DNA of 64,000 nt from Neobacillus rhizophilus (GTDB taxonomy: Bacteria; Bacillota; Bacilli; Bacillales; Cytobacillaceae), in NCBI RefSeq assembly GCF_018343535.1, contig NZ_JAGYPF010000001.1, positions 1,550,001 through 1,614,000 on the forward strand, in the 5' to 3' direction. Each line of letters starts with the position of its first letter. Position 1 is the first letter of the stretch. A model generated the notes under the pieces. It worked only from the letters and a program-made list of their open reading frames with translations, was not told the origin of the DNA and made no database searches. This document shows positions 8,761 through 18,379 of this stretch, in pieces. A program made the position numbers and the translations under genes.

Positions 8761-9855
8761 TTAAAAATTATATTTTGGATAACCAATGAATTTAAAATCT
8801 TTTCCGATTGGTGTAAAGGAACAGTCTGTTAATTCAACTGCATCACGCATTTTTTCTATACCTGTACCTTCAAGGAAGGTTGGTGCATTAGTACCGCCAA
8901 TTAGTTTAGGGGCAAAATACAATACCACTTTATCGATCAGTTTTTTTTCAAGGAAAGAAGCATGAACCGCCCCTCCCCCTTCAATAAACACGGAGGAAAT
9001 GAGATTTTCACCCAAAATACGTACAACCTGTTCTGGACATACACGGTTTGACCCATTTGTTTGAAAAACTTTGATTCCCAAGTCCTCTAATCTGTTTTGC
9101 TTTTCAGTATCATACTGTTCACTAGTAAAGATCCAGGTTGGAGCAAGTTTGTCCGTAACCACCTTAGCATCCAGCGGAATTTTTAAGGTAGAATCCAAAA
9201 TAACCCGTAATGGGTTTCGTCCGTTCGGAATGCGTGCCGTTAATTCCGGATTATCTTTTATGACAGTATTGATTCCCACAAGAATGGCCATATTTTCGTT
9301 TCGCAGTTGGTGGACATCGAGTCTTGCTTCCTCGGCGGTAATCCACTTGCTATCAGAGGTATGGGTGGCAATTTTTCCATCCAGGGTGGATCCAGCCTTC
9401 ATGGTCACAAATGGCGTTTTTTGAACGATAAACTTATTAAAAACCTCATTCATTCGGTTGGATTCCGCTTCCCGAACGCCGACCACGACCTCAATTCCGG
9501 CATCTTTAAGAATTTTAACGCCATTTCCCGCTACCACCGGGTTCGGGTCGAGGGTTGCGATTACTACCTTTTTAATCCCTGCTTCCACTAAAGCAACAGC
9601 ACAAGGGCCTGTCCTTCCGTAGTGGGAACATGGTTCAAGGGTTACATAAATGGTTCCGCCTTTTGCTTTCTCACCTGCCATCCTTAAGGCATGAATCTCG
9701 GCATGAGGTTCACCGGCCTTCAAGTGGGCGCCGATTCCGACCACCCGGTTATCATTAACAATCACCGCACCCACTAATGGATTGGGGTCCGTCTGTCCCT
9801 TCATCGCCCCAGCATTTTTTAATGCTAAATCCATATAAAATTCGTGATTAGTCAT
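8761..9855 (-). CDS. ribD: Bifunctional deaminase/reductase RibD
   Basis: 364 residues. The N-terminal cytidine-deaminase-like domain carries the zinc site PHAEIHAL (~50) and PCSHYGRTGPC (~74-84). The C-terminal domain is the NADPH-dependent reductase (TMKAGSTLDGKIAT, VFIEGGGAVHASF). The family converts 2,5-diamino-6-ribosylamino-4-pyrimidinone phosphate to 5-amino-6-ribitylaminouracil phosphate. The ATG overlaps the ribA end by 8 bp, so the two are coupled. No riboflavin synthase or lumazine synthase gene follows and no FMN riboswitch precedes the pair, so it may be a second copy or serve another pyrimidine-derived product. Confidence 0.9.
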   Translation of the reverse strand: MTNHEFYMDLALKNAGAMKGQTDPNPLVGAVIVNDNRVVGIGAHLKAGEPHAEIHALRMAGEKAKGGTIYVTLEPCSHYGRTGPCAVALVEAGIKKVVIATLDPNPVVAGNGVKILKDAGIEVVVGVREAESNRMNEVFNKFIVQKTPFVTMKAGSTLDGKIATHTSDSKWITAEEARLDVHQLRNENMAILVGINTVIKDNPELTARIPNGRNPLRVILDSTLKIPLDAKVVTDKLAPTWIFTSEQYDTEKQNRLEDLGIKVFQTNGSNRVCPEQVVRILGENLISSVFIEGGGAVHASFLEKKLIDKVVLYFAPKLIGGTNAPTFLEGTGIEKMRDAVELTDCSFTPIGKDFKFIGYPKYNF

Positions 9856-10606
9856 TTGGACAAGTCCCTTCGTCCTTTAAATGGCCTGAACGGTTAATCT
9901 TTGTTTGCAGGTATTTTTCGTTATACTCGGATACATCTCCCCATAACGGCTTCCTCCCGGAAACAGGTAGACCAGCGTTTTTCAATGCATCTAATTTTTT
10001 TGGATTATTTGTAATCAAGGTTACCGGTTTAGAGCGCAATGCTTTAAGAACCCGAATGGCATCGCTATAATTTCTTGCATCATCCACGAATCCAAGAGCA
10101 TGATTCGCTTCGACGGTGTCATAATTGTTTTCTTGAAGGATATACGCCATTGCCTTGCTAAATAAACCAATTCCACGCCCTTCATGATTGGCCAAATAAA
10201 ACAAGGCGCCTGTCCCATGTTCGACAATCATTTTCATGGACCGTTTCAATTGAAAGCCGCAGTCGCATCTTTTGCTGCCAAAAATATCGCCTGTGTGGCA
10301 AATCGAATGCATTCGCATAATTGCATCCTCACCATATGTGAAGTCGCCATATACAAGAACACTGGATTGTTGAAGCTCGGCTAAATTAACCGAAGACAAT
10401 TTATCAATAATCCTTTCAAAATCCTCGGTTACCTCATTGCAATTCAGCCAACAATACCAATGAAATACAACGGTTTCACCGTATAAATTTACCGGAAGGC
10501 GAATCGGTCCAACTAAATAGATGGCACCTTTTTCTGTTTTAATTAATTGAATTTTATCTTGAAGCACATCAAGCACTTTAGAATCCAATTTGGTATCTTT
10601 CATCAT
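9848..10606 (-). CDS. ribA: GTP cyclohydrolase II, stand-alone form
   Basis: 252 residues. The zinc ligands are in CHTGDIFGSKRCDCG (~112-126); the nucleotide and catalytic region reads NHEGRGIGL and the C-terminal signature TNNPKKLDALKNAG is intact. It opens the imidazole ring of GTP and removes pyrophosphate and formate. It differs from the common Bacillus RibBA fusion: there is no DHBP-synthase domain, and instead an N-terminal extension of roughly 50 residues relative to the ~196-residue E. coli enzyme. The usual HSEC motif reads HSIC. Start chosen at 10606 (AAGGGGG five bases upstream); the next ATG, three bases on, is equally possible. Confidence 0.87.
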   Translation of the reverse strand: MMKDTKLDSKVLDVLQDKIQLIKTEKGAIYLVGPIRLPVNLYGETVVFHWYCWLNCNEVTEDFERIIDKLSSVNLAELQQSSVLVYGDFTYGEDAIMRMHSICHTGDIFGSKRCDCGFQLKRSMKMIVEHGTGALFYLANHEGRGIGLFSKAMAYILQENNYDTVEANHALGFVDDARNYSDAIRVLKALRSKPVTLITNNPKKLDALKNAGLPVSGRKPLWGDVSEYNEKYLQTKINRSGHLKDEGTCPND

Positions 10607-10663
10607 TCAATCCCCCTTAAGATTAGTTTGGATTAAGGTATGTATTTTCATTTATGACACAAT

Positions 10664-10692
10664 AAAAAAGAGACTGAACTTTTTCAGCCTCT
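10664..10692 (-). terminator. Terminator of spoVR
   Basis: 10-bp stem (AGAGACTGAA / TTCAGCCTCT with one G:T pair on the minus-strand RNA) followed by six T on the minus strand. Confidence 0.8.
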
Positions 10693-10725
10693 AACATAAT
10701 ATCATGTTTGTCATTAAGTGCATAT

Positions 10726-12135
10726 TTATAAGTACTTGCGGTGAACTCCTTTACCATCATAGGAAAACAACATGGCTCTGTCTTCAATGGTAGTTTCCAT
10801 ATGGACCGGCCTGCCCCAAAGCTGATGTACATATGGCAGAACCTTCTCAAGATATTTGACATCAAGCTCTACACCCTCAAACCAATGCTTCAAATATAGC
10901 TCGCCATTTTTCATATAGTCGCCATCATTCACCGTGATATACGGGAATCCACCATTTACCCGCATATTCACCAATTGATCGCGGACATGTTCCCATTCTT
11001 TATCAACAATCTTATAATCGCGGCCTTGCCTTTGGAAAAGATACATATCTTCCCTAAAGACTAAATCCTTGGTTAAATAATTCCTAAGGAAGGAAATATC
11101 CGATTCAATTTCCCTGACTTCAAAGATTTTCTCACGTCCTGAATTCGGCTCAACACCTCGTCTTTTCATTTCCTCAGACGGATTATTATATCTATCCTCG
11201 ATGTCTTCGAAAATTTTCAAGCCAAGATAATAAGGGTTAATTCCCGTTTTTGACGGCTGAACGACCCCAGCATTTAATTTGGCAAACTCAATGGATTCTC
11301 CGCTGGTCAGATTCATTTCCCTTAATATCCTTTGATGCCAGAAAGAGGCCCAGCCTTCGTTCATGATTTTTGTTTCTAACTGCGGCCAGAAATACAGCAT
11401 TTCTTCCCGCATCATCGTAAGAATATCACGCTGCCAATCCTCCAGCTCGCGGCTATATGTTTCAATGAAGAGTAATATATCTTTCTCTGGTCTTGGCGGA
11501 AATTTTTTTCGACGTGGCGGCTTTGAATCCTTTTCGTCTTTTTTGTCCAAACCCCAAAGATCATCATACGGTGAAACTGCCCGGTGTTCTTCCTCGTCCT
11601 CATCGTCCTCCAAGGACCATGCCAATTTTGGACGCATCAAGGAAGGGTCGATATGCTCATCAATAGACAATATTGCATCAAGAAAGCTTTCCACTTCTTT
11701 TTTTCCATATTGAATTTCGTACTGATGAATTCTTTCCGCCGTAGCTGCCATGCTTTCAACCATATCCCGTTTTGTATTTTGGAACCGGACATTGTTTTTA
11801 AAGAAATCACAATGGGCCAAAACGTGGGCAACAATCAGTTTATTTTGGATTAACGTATTGGAATCCAGCAAAAATGCGTAACATGGGTCAGAATTAATGA
11901 CGAGTTCATAAATCTTACTTAGACCTAAATCATAATGAATCTTCATTTTGTGAAATTGCTTCCCGAAGCTCCAGTGTGAAAATCGGGTTGGCATCCCATA
12001 AGCTCCAAATGTATAAATGATTTCGGCAGGGCAAATTTCATAACGCATCGGATAAAATTCTAAGCCAAAACCTTTGGCGATTTCCGTTATTTCATCGATC
12101 GCATATTCGAGTGCCTTCTTATCTCCCTCATTCAT
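10726..12135 (-). CDS. spoVR: SpoVR family sporulation protein
   Basis: 469 residues, the usual SpoVR length. Diagnostic stretches are [20 protein letters not shown] near the N-terminus, [18 protein letters not shown], and [13 protein letters not shown] near residue 280. SpoVR is needed for normal spore cortex formation; its biochemical activity is not established. The central region (about 165-220) is a charged, low-complexity insert. It is transcribed alone, with a sigma-E-like -10 element upstream and a terminator downstream, fitting mother-cell expression. Confidence 0.93.
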   Translation of the reverse strand: MNEGDKKALEYAIDEITEIAKGFGLEFYPMRYEICPAEIIYTFGAYGMPTRFSHWSFGKQFHKMKIHYDLGLSKIYELVINSDPCYAFLLDSNTLIQNKLIVAHVLAHCDFFKNNVRFQNTKRDMVESMAATAERIHQYEIQYGKKEVESFLDAILSIDEHIDPSLMRPKLAWSLEDDEDEEEHRAVSPYDDLWGLDKKDEKDSKPPRRKKFPPRPEKDILLFIETYSRELEDWQRDILTMMREEMLYFWPQLETKIMNEGWASFWHQRILREMNLTSGESIEFAKLNAGVVQPSKTGINPYYLGLKIFEDIEDRYNNPSEEMKRRGVEPNSGREKIFEVREIESDISFLRNYLTKDLVFREDMYLFQRQGRDYKIVDKEWEHVRDQLVNMRVNGGFPYITVNDGDYMKNGELYLKHWFEGVELDVKYLEKVLPYVHQLWGRPVHMETTIEDRAMLFSYDGKGVHRKYL

Positions 12136-12163
12136 CAGCCATTCCCCCTTTTCCTCTTACCAC

Positions 12164-12171
12164 AATGTATG
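12164..12171 (-). promoter_or_regulatory. Sigma-E/K-like -10 element of spoVR
   Basis: The minus strand reads CATACATT, an exact mother-cell sigma -10 match, 29 bp before the spoVR ATG. The -35 region (TTTCATC about 16 bases further up) is only a weak match. Confidence 0.55.
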
Positions 12172-12333
12172 AAGAAAGAGAAGGATTGATGAAACAAGAT
12201 AATAACAATTACAAAATATACAGGTAAATGTTGAAAACGTTGTGAGGACAAGGTGTCCAAATTTTTGCGTGAAAGTTCAGCGCAAAACTTCATAAAATAA
12301 TCTCAACTCCTAGTAAGGAGGAGAGAAAATTAA

Positions 12334-12588
12334 ATGAATAAATTGGATTATGACCGGGCGCTGTTTTATACACACCGGTCTGAATGGGATAATTTATTGA
12401 TATTAATGGTGAGAACCACAGACCAGTTCTTATCTAAGAAGATTGAACATTTCCTGCACGCCTACAATTTTGAACGCGACTATTCCGTTATCGAGACCAA
12501 ACTATACAGCCTGCTTCGCTACATCGACCATGCCAACGAAACATTTGAACAATCGCCAAATGAGATACCGATGTATAGTCTTTCCTGA
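12334..12588 (+). CDS. YhdB-like small protein
   Basis: 84-residue soluble protein with HRSEWDNLLILMVRT and a conserved-looking LSKKIEHFLHAYNFE. The length and sequence remind me of Bacillus YhdB, a small protein of unknown function encoded in the same general neighbourhood as spoVR in B. subtilis; this is recognition from memory. Good ribosome site (AAGGAGGAG, nine bases before ATG). It is divergent from spoVR and convergent with pgcA, sharing the terminator at 12656-12693. Confidence 0.65.
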   Translation: MNKLDYDRALFYTHRSEWDNLLILMVRTTDQFLSKKIEHFLHAYNFERDYSVIETKLYSLLRYIDHANETFEQSPNEIPMYSLS

Positions 12589-12655
12589 AACATCAAGTGG
12601 ATACTGATTTTATTAAAGAACCTTTTTCCAAACCAAACCTATGAATTCCACCAAA

Positions 12656-12693
12656 AAAACACGGCATCCAAAACCTTTTGGATGTCGTGTTTT
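12656..12693. terminator. Bidirectional terminator between the YhdB-like gene and pgcA
   Basis: 18-bp inverted repeat (AAAACACGGCATCCAAAA and its complement, one mismatch) with a 2-base spacer, lying between two convergent stops. Confidence 0.85.
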
Positions 12694-12704
12694 CATAAAT
12701 AATA

Positions 12705-14447
12705 CTATACGTTTTGAATTTGCTTAACCTTTTGATCAACCAAATCCATGAAGTCCTTTTCAATGGTTTGCAATTTGCTTTTGCTTTCCGCAAGTGTCCC
12801 GCTGTTAACACCAAAGTAAAATTTAACCTTTGGCTCAGTCCCCGATGGGCGTAAGCAAACCCATGATCCATCCTCAAAAATATACTTCAACACGTTTGAT
12901 TTTGGAAGGTCAATTTTCTCTTCTCGGTTATCAATCGTCCTAATACCTGTTAAATAGTCTTCTGTTACAGACGTTTTTAAGGAACCCAGCCCCGTTAACG
13001 GTTCGCTGCGGAAGGAAGCCAAAATACGCTGAATCAATTCTGCTCCTTCTTTTCCCTTTAATGTTAAAGAGCGGAGTCCTTCCTGGTAATAGCCGTATTT
13101 TTCAAAAACCTGCATCATACCTTCATATAAGTTCAATCCCTGCTTCTTATAATACGCGCAAACCTCTGTCGCCAAAAGGGCTGCTTGAACGGCATCCTTA
13201 TCACGGGCAAAGTCGCCGATTAAATAGCCGTAAGATTCTTCATAGCCAAATAAATAGGTATGTTCACCTGTTTCTTCATATTGCTTGATTTTTTCGGCAA
13301 TGAATTTGAAGCCAGTTAAAACATCGACCGTTTCTAAATCATAGGCTGATGCAATTTTGCGTCCTAATTCAGAGGTTACAATTGTTTTTAACACCACACC
13401 GTTTTGTGGCAAAGTCCCTTTTTGCTGTTTCTGAGAAAGTAAGTAATCAAGCAATAATGCTCCGGTTTGGTTACCGGTTAATACTACATACTCACCCTCT
13501 GGATTTTGAACAGCTATTCCCAGGCGGTCAGCATCTGGGTCTGTTGCAATTAACAGGTCGGCCCCCACAGCTTTGCCATCACGAATGGCTAACTCAAAAG
13601 CGGCATGTTCTTCTGGGTTAGGGCTTTTCACGGTTGAAAACTCGGGATCAGGCAGTTCCTGCTCCTTTACCACCGTTACATTTTTATAGCCTAATGCCCG
13701 AAGCGCAGCCCGGACAGGTTTATTCGCCGTCCCATGCAATGGTGTAAAGACAATTTGAATATTCGTTTCTTCGGCAAGCTGCGGATTTTCGGAAATCGTC
13801 TTTAGCTTATAAATATAGGCTTGGTCGACTTCTTCACCAATGGTTTTGATTAAACCGGAAGCCCTTAAAGTTTCTTCCTTATCGACCTTGATAACCAATT
13901 CATTGTCAATTTCATTTACTTTCGCAATAACCTGATCGGCAGCCTCCGGAGGCAGCTGACCGCCATCTGATCCGTATACTTTATAGCCATTATATTCCGG
14001 TGGATTATGGCTGGCGGTAATGACAATCCCCGAAAATGCGTTTAAATACCGTAAGGCAAATGAAAGCTCCGGAGTAGGGCGAAGCTCATCAAACACATAG
14101 GTTTGAATTCCTCGCGTTGCAAGGGTTTTAGCAGCCTCCAGCGCGAATTCCGGTGATTTATGGCGAGAGTCAAACGCAATGACAACGCCGCGTTGTTTTG
14201 CTTCTTCCCCCTGCTCTTCTATGTATGCAGCCAGACCAGCTGATGCTTTGCGGACAGTATATATATTCATTCTATTTGTCCCGACACCAAGTTCTCCGCG
14301 CATTCCGCCTGTTCCAAACTCTAAATTTTTATAAAAAGCTTCTTCAAGCAGTTTTTCGTCTCTCTCAAGCGTTTTTAATTGGCTCTTTAATTCGGAGTCC
14401 AATTCATTAAATTCGATCCAGCTCTTTGCTGCATTTCTCCAATTCAT
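12705..14447 (-). CDS. pgcA: Alpha-phosphoglucomutase / phosphohexomutase
   Basis: 580 residues, the full length for Bacillus PgcA. The phosphoserine loop is [13 protein letters not shown] (~145), the Mg site DPDADRLG (~305), the sugar-binding loop GYEESYGY and the phosphate-binding loop RPSGTEPK (~535); all four catalytic elements are intact. It interconverts glucose 6-phosphate and glucose 1-phosphate, supplying UDP-glucose for glycolipid and teichoic acid synthesis. Single-gene unit with a clear terminator. No unusual feature. Confidence 0.95.
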   Translation of the reverse strand: MNWRNAAKSWIEFNELDSELKSQLKTLERDEKLLEEAFYKNLEFGTGGMRGELGVGTNRMNIYTVRKASAGLAAYIEEQGEEAKQRGVVIAFDSRHKSPEFALEAAKTLATRGIQTYVFDELRPTPELSFALRYLNAFSGIVITASHNPPEYNGYKVYGSDGGQLPPEAADQVIAKVNEIDNELVIKVDKEETLRASGLIKTIGEEVDQAYIYKLKTISENPQLAEETNIQIVFTPLHGTANKPVRAALRALGYKNVTVVKEQELPDPEFSTVKSPNPEEHAAFELAIRDGKAVGADLLIATDPDADRLGIAVQNPEGEYVVLTGNQTGALLLDYLLSQKQQKGTLPQNGVVLKTIVTSELGRKIASAYDLETVDVLTGFKFIAEKIKQYEETGEHTYLFGYEESYGYLIGDFARDKDAVQAALLATEVCAYYKKQGLNLYEGMMQVFEKYGYYQEGLRSLTLKGKEGAELIQRILASFRSEPLTGLGSLKTSVTEDYLTGIRTIDNREEKIDLPKSNVLKYIFEDGSWVCLRPSGTEPKVKFYFGVNSGTLAESKSKLQTIEKDFMDLVDQKVKQIQNV

Positions 14448-14615
14448 TTTAGGTTCCCTCCAGTATGTTATCTATACCTAATATTGGTTCTAAGCAGGTG
14501 GTTGATACTCCTTTAAAACCTAGCGTCAAAATCCCGACAATTTTCGCAGGCCCAATATTTTCGGCAATCCAATACTTATATTACATTAAAATGAGCCGTT
14601 TTTTTATAAAAAAAA

Positions 14616-14641
14616 GAAAAAGCCAGCATAACGGCTTTTTC
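14616..14641 (-). terminator. Terminator of the YhcU-like gene
   Basis: GAAAAAGCC / GGCTTTTTC stem followed on the minus strand by a T-rich run. Confidence 0.75.
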
Positions 14642-14646
14642 TTCTA

Positions 14647-15045
14647 TTAAATAAGCAGTTGGTTATCTGCCTTCGTGTAAATGCTGAGAACAGTATTTTT
14701 CATGCTTTTTGCTTCAGCAAACTGTTCAAACTCAAACGGAAAAAACAAGCCGAAATCATGAAGGTTTGCCACATTTTTATTAAAAATAGCTTCGTATTGG
14801 TCGTCTAGCTGATGTGACTCCAGTATCGATATTAAGGTTTGAATACTGGCCATCACTTGAAACGCATCCTTTAACGTGCTGAATTCTTCAAAATGTTGTT
14901 TAGAGGTATGCAATATTTTTAATTTTTCAAAGCGGTTAATTTCTTCGTCCGTAAAATATAGCGGAAATATATTGGAATAAATATATCCCACGAGCTCACA
15001 AATTTTTTCTTCCTGACTTGGAGTCGAGGCAAAAACGATCTTCAC
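14647..15045 (-). CDS. YhcU-like (DUF5365) protein
   Basis: 132 residues from a GTG at 15045 (AAAGGTGGG seven bases upstream); a GTG at 15057 overlaps the ribosome site. KIVFASTPSQEEKICELVGYIYSNIFPLYFT and the following acidic DEEI resemble Bacillus YhcU. No catalytic motif is visible. Function unknown. It is divergent from the YhcT-like pseudouridine synthase, the same pairing as yhcU/yhcT in B. subtilis, which supports the call. Confidence 0.7.
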   Translation of the reverse strand: MKIVFASTPSQEEKICELVGYIYSNIFPLYFTDEEINRFEKLKILHTSKQHFEEFSTLKDAFQVMASIQTLISILESHQLDDQYEAIFNKNVANLHDFGLFFPFEFEQFAEAKSMKNTVLSIYTKADNQLLI

Positions 15046-15172
15046 TCCATAACCCACCTTTGCTCACGCGCTTATTTCTGTCGTATTATATATGATAAGA
15101 ATAACATATCTTAGTTTGTATTTAGGGTGGTAATTACTGTTAGCTGCCCTGCTGGAATAAGAAGGAGATATT

Positions 15173-16096
15173 ATGCTGAAAACAATACGGCTCGGGGAAT
15201 GGTTTCAGATTATCGTTCCTAAAAAATGGGCAGGAACGACAATCGAAGAAATCTTCCGTCATGAATGGGAAGCCCCTAAAAAGTTAACACATGCGTTTCG
15301 AATGGAAAAAAAGGTTCAGGTTGATGGCACTGAATGTTCCTGGACGACTCCGCTCTCAGAGGGCACGAAACTGCAAATTCAATTATTTACCGAAGAGGAA
15401 CCGCATGTGATCCCTAACTATCTGGATATCGATGTCCTCTTTGAGGATGACCATTTATTGATTATTAATAAACCGCCATTCATGAACACACATCCAAATG
15501 ACTCTGAAAATGATACCGATACTTTAATCAATGCAGCGGCCTTTTATTTGCAAGCAAAAGGGGAAATCAGGGATGTCCGCCAGATTCATCGGTTAGACCG
15601 TGATACTTCCGGTGCCATCCTGCTAGCTAAACATGCACTGGCAGGAGCACTTTTGGACGGAAAGCTTGCAAAAAGGGAAATCAAAAGAACATACCTTGCC
15701 TTGGTCCATGGATTGTTGAAGCAAAAAAAAGGGACGATTAATGCCCCGATTGGCCGCGATCGGCATCACCCCACCAAAAGAAGGGTATCCCCCTCTGGGC
15801 AAGCCGCGATTACGCATTATCAAGTGGTGAAGGAAGACAGAAAGGGTAATTTATCCTACGTAAAATGCTGGCTTGATACGGGGCGGACGCACCAAATTCG
15901 TGTGCATTTAAGCCATCTAGGCCACCCTATAGTTGGGGATGTTGTTTATGGGGGGAAACCGCTCGTGAACAGACAGGCCCTCCATGCCGGAAAACTGGAG
16001 TTAACCCACCCCTTAACAGAGGAAAAAATCGTTGTATATGGACCATTTACGGATGACCCGGTTATTTTTAAAGAATTTGATATTTACTCACTATAA
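15173..16096 (+). CDS. yhcT: RluA-family pseudouridine synthase (YhcT-like)
   Basis: 307 residues. The N-terminal ~80 residues look like an S4-type RNA-binding region. The catalytic domain has the RluA motif HRLDRDTSGAILLAK (catalytic Asp ~143) and the later GRTHQIRVHLSHLGHPIVGD. It isomerises specific uridines in rRNA or tRNA; the target cannot be read. Strong GAAGGAGAT site six bases before ATG. Ends in a strong terminator. Confidence 0.9.
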   Translation: MLKTIRLGEWFQIIVPKKWAGTTIEEIFRHEWEAPKKLTHAFRMEKKVQVDGTECSWTTPLSEGTKLQIQLFTEEEPHVIPNYLDIDVLFEDDHLLIINKPPFMNTHPNDSENDTDTLINAAAFYLQAKGEIRDVRQIHRLDRDTSGAILLAKHALAGALLDGKLAKREIKRTYLALVHGLLKQKKGTINAPIGRDRHHPTKRRVSPSGQAAITHYQVVKEDRKGNLSYVKCWLDTGRTHQIRVHLSHLGHPIVGDVVYGGKPLVNRQALHAGKLELTHPLTEEKIVVYGPFTDDPVIFKEFDIYSL

Positions 16097-16124
16097 AAAG
16101 CCTCCCAAAAATTCGGGAGGCTTT
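16097..16124. terminator. Terminator between yhcT and the YeaQ-like gene
   Basis: 10-bp perfect inverted repeat AAAGCCTCCC / GGGAGGCTTT between convergent genes. Confidence 0.85.
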
Positions 16125-16135
16125 CTTCATGATGA

Positions 16136-16390
16136 TTAGTCTGCTTTCCTGAAGGCCCTCATGATAAAGCTTAATAAAAGCACTAGGACTGCTGCACCAA
16201 TGATCGCCGGTATGATGGCGAAATCAGCCACATGCGGGCCCCAGTTTCCCAATACCAGAGTCCCCAACCATGCACCAACAAAACCAGCAATGATATTACC
16301 AATAATTCCCCCAGGTACGTCTCTTCCTACAATAAGGCCGGCTAACCAACCGATTATACCGCCAACAATTAATGCCCAAATAAAGCTCAC
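16136..16390 (-). CDS. GlsB/YeaQ/YmgE family small membrane protein
   Basis: 84 residues from a GTG at 16390 (AAAGGAG eight bases upstream). Three hydrophobic helices rich in glycine (IVGGIIGWLAGLIVGRDVPG, then GFVGAWLGTLVLG). This family is annotated as transglycosylase-associated and is often stress induced; no enzymatic function is proven. A longer frame to 16450 would lack a membrane-protein-like start. Confidence 0.85.
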   Translation of the reverse strand: MSFIWALIVGGIIGWLAGLIVGRDVPGGIIGNIIAGFVGAWLGTLVLGNWGPHVADFAIIPAIIGAAVLVLLLSFIMRAFRKAD

Positions 16391-16698
16391 ATAGAACACT
16401 CCTTTTTTAGTATTCATTCGATTTTTTCTTGAGCCTGCCAAGCAGAGCATCTGAGGATGTCTGCCTGTTACCTTATAAATTACCCTGTTTTCTTTTTTTT
16501 ACTCATGGCTATGCCAAAATTCATACATAAATTTTGGCATCTTGGCAAAAGTAAAATAGTACATCTGCAAAATAATTGTCTGAAAATTCTTTTGTTAAGT
16601 TTTTGTAAATTTATTTTTAAATTATTTATTTTTTACACTATCTTCATTAAAATTATTCCGTTGATGAACAACACGTACAAATATGGAGGGTATCTCTA
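16391..16698 (+). other. AT-rich leader of the DUF47-pit operon
   Basis: 308 bp without a supported gene. It holds an 11-bp inverted repeat (ATGCCAAAATT at 16511 and its complement ending at 16540) and a very AT-rich stretch before the DUF47 start. The hairpin lacks a T-run in either direction, so it is not an obvious terminator. I could not identify a convincing Pho box. Confidence 0.4.
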
Positions 16699-17316
16699 AT
16701 GGCATTTAAGAAAAATGACAAATTCTCAGTTTTGCTAAGCAATATTTCTTCCAACCTTAAAGAAGGGGCAAATTTTTTTACAGAATATAAGCTGAAAAAC
16801 GTCAGTGATTTAAAAATTTTCTCTGAAAAAATGAAGGAAATTGAAACGAAGGGAGATTCCTTTGTTCATGAAGTCATTAAAGAATTAAATGATGCTTTTA
16901 TCACACCAATCGAACGGGAAGACATCCTTCACCTTGCAATGGTAATGGACGATGTATTAGACGGTCTTGAAGCAACTTCCGCATTATTTGAAATGTACTC
17001 CATCACTCAGGCAGATGATTTCATGCTTCAGTTTGTGGACGCCATTCGAGGCAGTGTTATTGAAATTGATAAAGCCGTGGAGCTTCTATCTAATAAAAAG
17101 CTTCCGCAAATAAGAGAACATGCTATAAAAATTAAGGATTTCGAATCCAAGTGCGATAATATTTTACGACAATCCATTAAAAATCTGTTTAATGTAGAAA
17201 AGGATCCAATCCGTATCATCCAATATAAAGAAATTTATGAGAACCTTGAGGACGTTGCCGACAGCTGCCAGACAGTTGCCAATATTCTTGAAACCATTAT
17301 CATGAAAAATGCATAA
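16699..17316 (+). CDS. DUF47 / PhoU-like phosphate transport accessory protein
   Basis: 205-residue helical protein of the DUF47 (YkaA-like, Pit accessory) family; sections such as EIETKGDSFVHEVIKELNDAFITPIEREDI and DFESKCDNILRQS are characteristic. These proteins are PhoU-like regulators of the adjacent PiT carrier. It precedes pit by 11 bp, the ykaA-pit arrangement of B. subtilis. GGAGGG lies eight bases upstream of ATG. Confidence 0.9.
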   Translation: MAFKKNDKFSVLLSNISSNLKEGANFFTEYKLKNVSDLKIFSEKMKEIETKGDSFVHEVIKELNDAFITPIEREDILHLAMVMDDVLDGLEATSALFEMYSITQADDFMLQFVDAIRGSVIEIDKAVELLSNKKLPQIREHAIKIKDFESKCDNILRQSIKNLFNVEKDPIRIIQYKEIYENLEDVADSCQTVANILETIIMKNA

Positions 17317-17327
17317 GGAGTCTTAAT

Positions 17328-18329
17328 ATGAGTGCTGTCTTAATACTTACAATATTAATCGTCATCGGGGCTCTTGCATTTGACTTTATTAATGGTTTCC
17401 ATGATACGGCAAATGCAATTGCTACCTCGGTTTCGACAAAAGCATTGAAACCACGACAGGCAATCTTGCTTGCCGCTGTCATGAATTTCGTCGGGGCCCT
17501 TACGTTCACAGGCGTTGCTAAAACAATTTCAAAGGATATCGTTGACCCATTTAATTTAGCGCACGGATCAATTGTTATCTTAGCTGCACTGCTTGCGGCA
17601 ATAGCCTGGAATTTAATCACTTGGTATTACGGAATCCCGAGCAGTTCTTCCCATGCACTAATTGGTTCCATTGCCGGTGCCGCTGTTGCAGCGGAAGGAC
17701 TAAAAGTATTAAATTACACAGGATTTATAAAAATTCTGGAAGCTTTAATCCTTTCACCGATTTTAGCTTTCGTTGTTGGTTTCATTATTTATAGTATTTT
17801 TAAAGTTGTTTTTAAAAATTTCAATTTAACAAAAACAAATCGAAATTTCCGTTTTATCCAAATCGCAACTGCGGCATTGCAATCTTATTCACATGGAACA
17901 AACGATGCCCAAAAATCGATGGGGATTATCACAATGGCACTGATTGCGAATCAGTATCTTCCACATAATGCCGAGGTACCTTTTTGGGTCCAATTATCCT
18001 GTGCGATAGCGATGGGACTTGGTACTTCTATCGGTGGATGGAAAATTATAAAAACCGTTGGCGGCAAAATCATGAAAATCCGTCCAATTAATGGTGTTGC
18101 CGCTGATTTAACTGGTGCAGCAATAATTTTTGGCGCCACTTATATCCATTTGCCTGTCAGTACAACACATGTCATATCTTCCGGAATTTTAGGTGTGGGT
18201 GCTTCTCACAGACTTAAAGGAGTCAAATGGGATACAGCCCAACGGATGCTGATTACTTGGGTAATTACTTTGCCAATAACCGCACTATTAGCTGGTATTT
18301 TATATTACGTTCTACATCTTTTCTTTTAG
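17328..18329 (+). CDS. pit: PiT-family inorganic phosphate transporter
   Basis: 333 residues with about ten membrane helices. Both PiT signature repeats are present: FINGFHDTANAIATS near the N-terminus and SHGTNDAQKSMG near residue 188. It takes up phosphate (as a metal-phosphate complex) using the ion gradient. Second gene of the DUF47-pit operon; a strong terminator follows. Confidence 0.93.
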   Translation: MSAVLILTILIVIGALAFDFINGFHDTANAIATSVSTKALKPRQAILLAAVMNFVGALTFTGVAKTISKDIVDPFNLAHGSIVILAALLAAIAWNLITWYYGIPSSSSHALIGSIAGAAVAAEGLKVLNYTGFIKILEALILSPILAFVVGFIIYSIFKVVFKNFNLTKTNRNFRFIQIATAALQSYSHGTNDAQKSMGIITMALIANQYLPHNAEVPFWVQLSCAIAMGLGTSIGGWKIIKTVGGKIMKIRPINGVAADLTGAAIIFGATYIHLPVSTTHVISSGILGVGASHRLKGVKWDTAQRMLITWVITLPITALLAGILYYVLHLFF

Positions 18330-18334
18330 TCACG

Positions 18335-18367
18335 AAAGAGGCTGTCCTTTAAGGGCAGCCTCTTTTT
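18335..18367 (+). terminator. Terminator of the pit operon
   Basis: AAAGAGGCTGTCC / GGGCAGCCTCTTT hairpin with five T. It may also serve deoC from the other side. Confidence 0.85.
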
Positions 18368-18379
18368 GTCATATAAGTA

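Noticed and set aside
10607..10725. FMN riboswitch before ribA
   Set aside because: The 119-bp gap is almost filled by the spoVR terminator and has none of the conserved FMN-box blocks.
16457..16699. 80-codon frame before the DUF47 gene
   Set aside because: AT-rich, overlaps the likely promoter/leader region and ends at the next start; no ribosome site.
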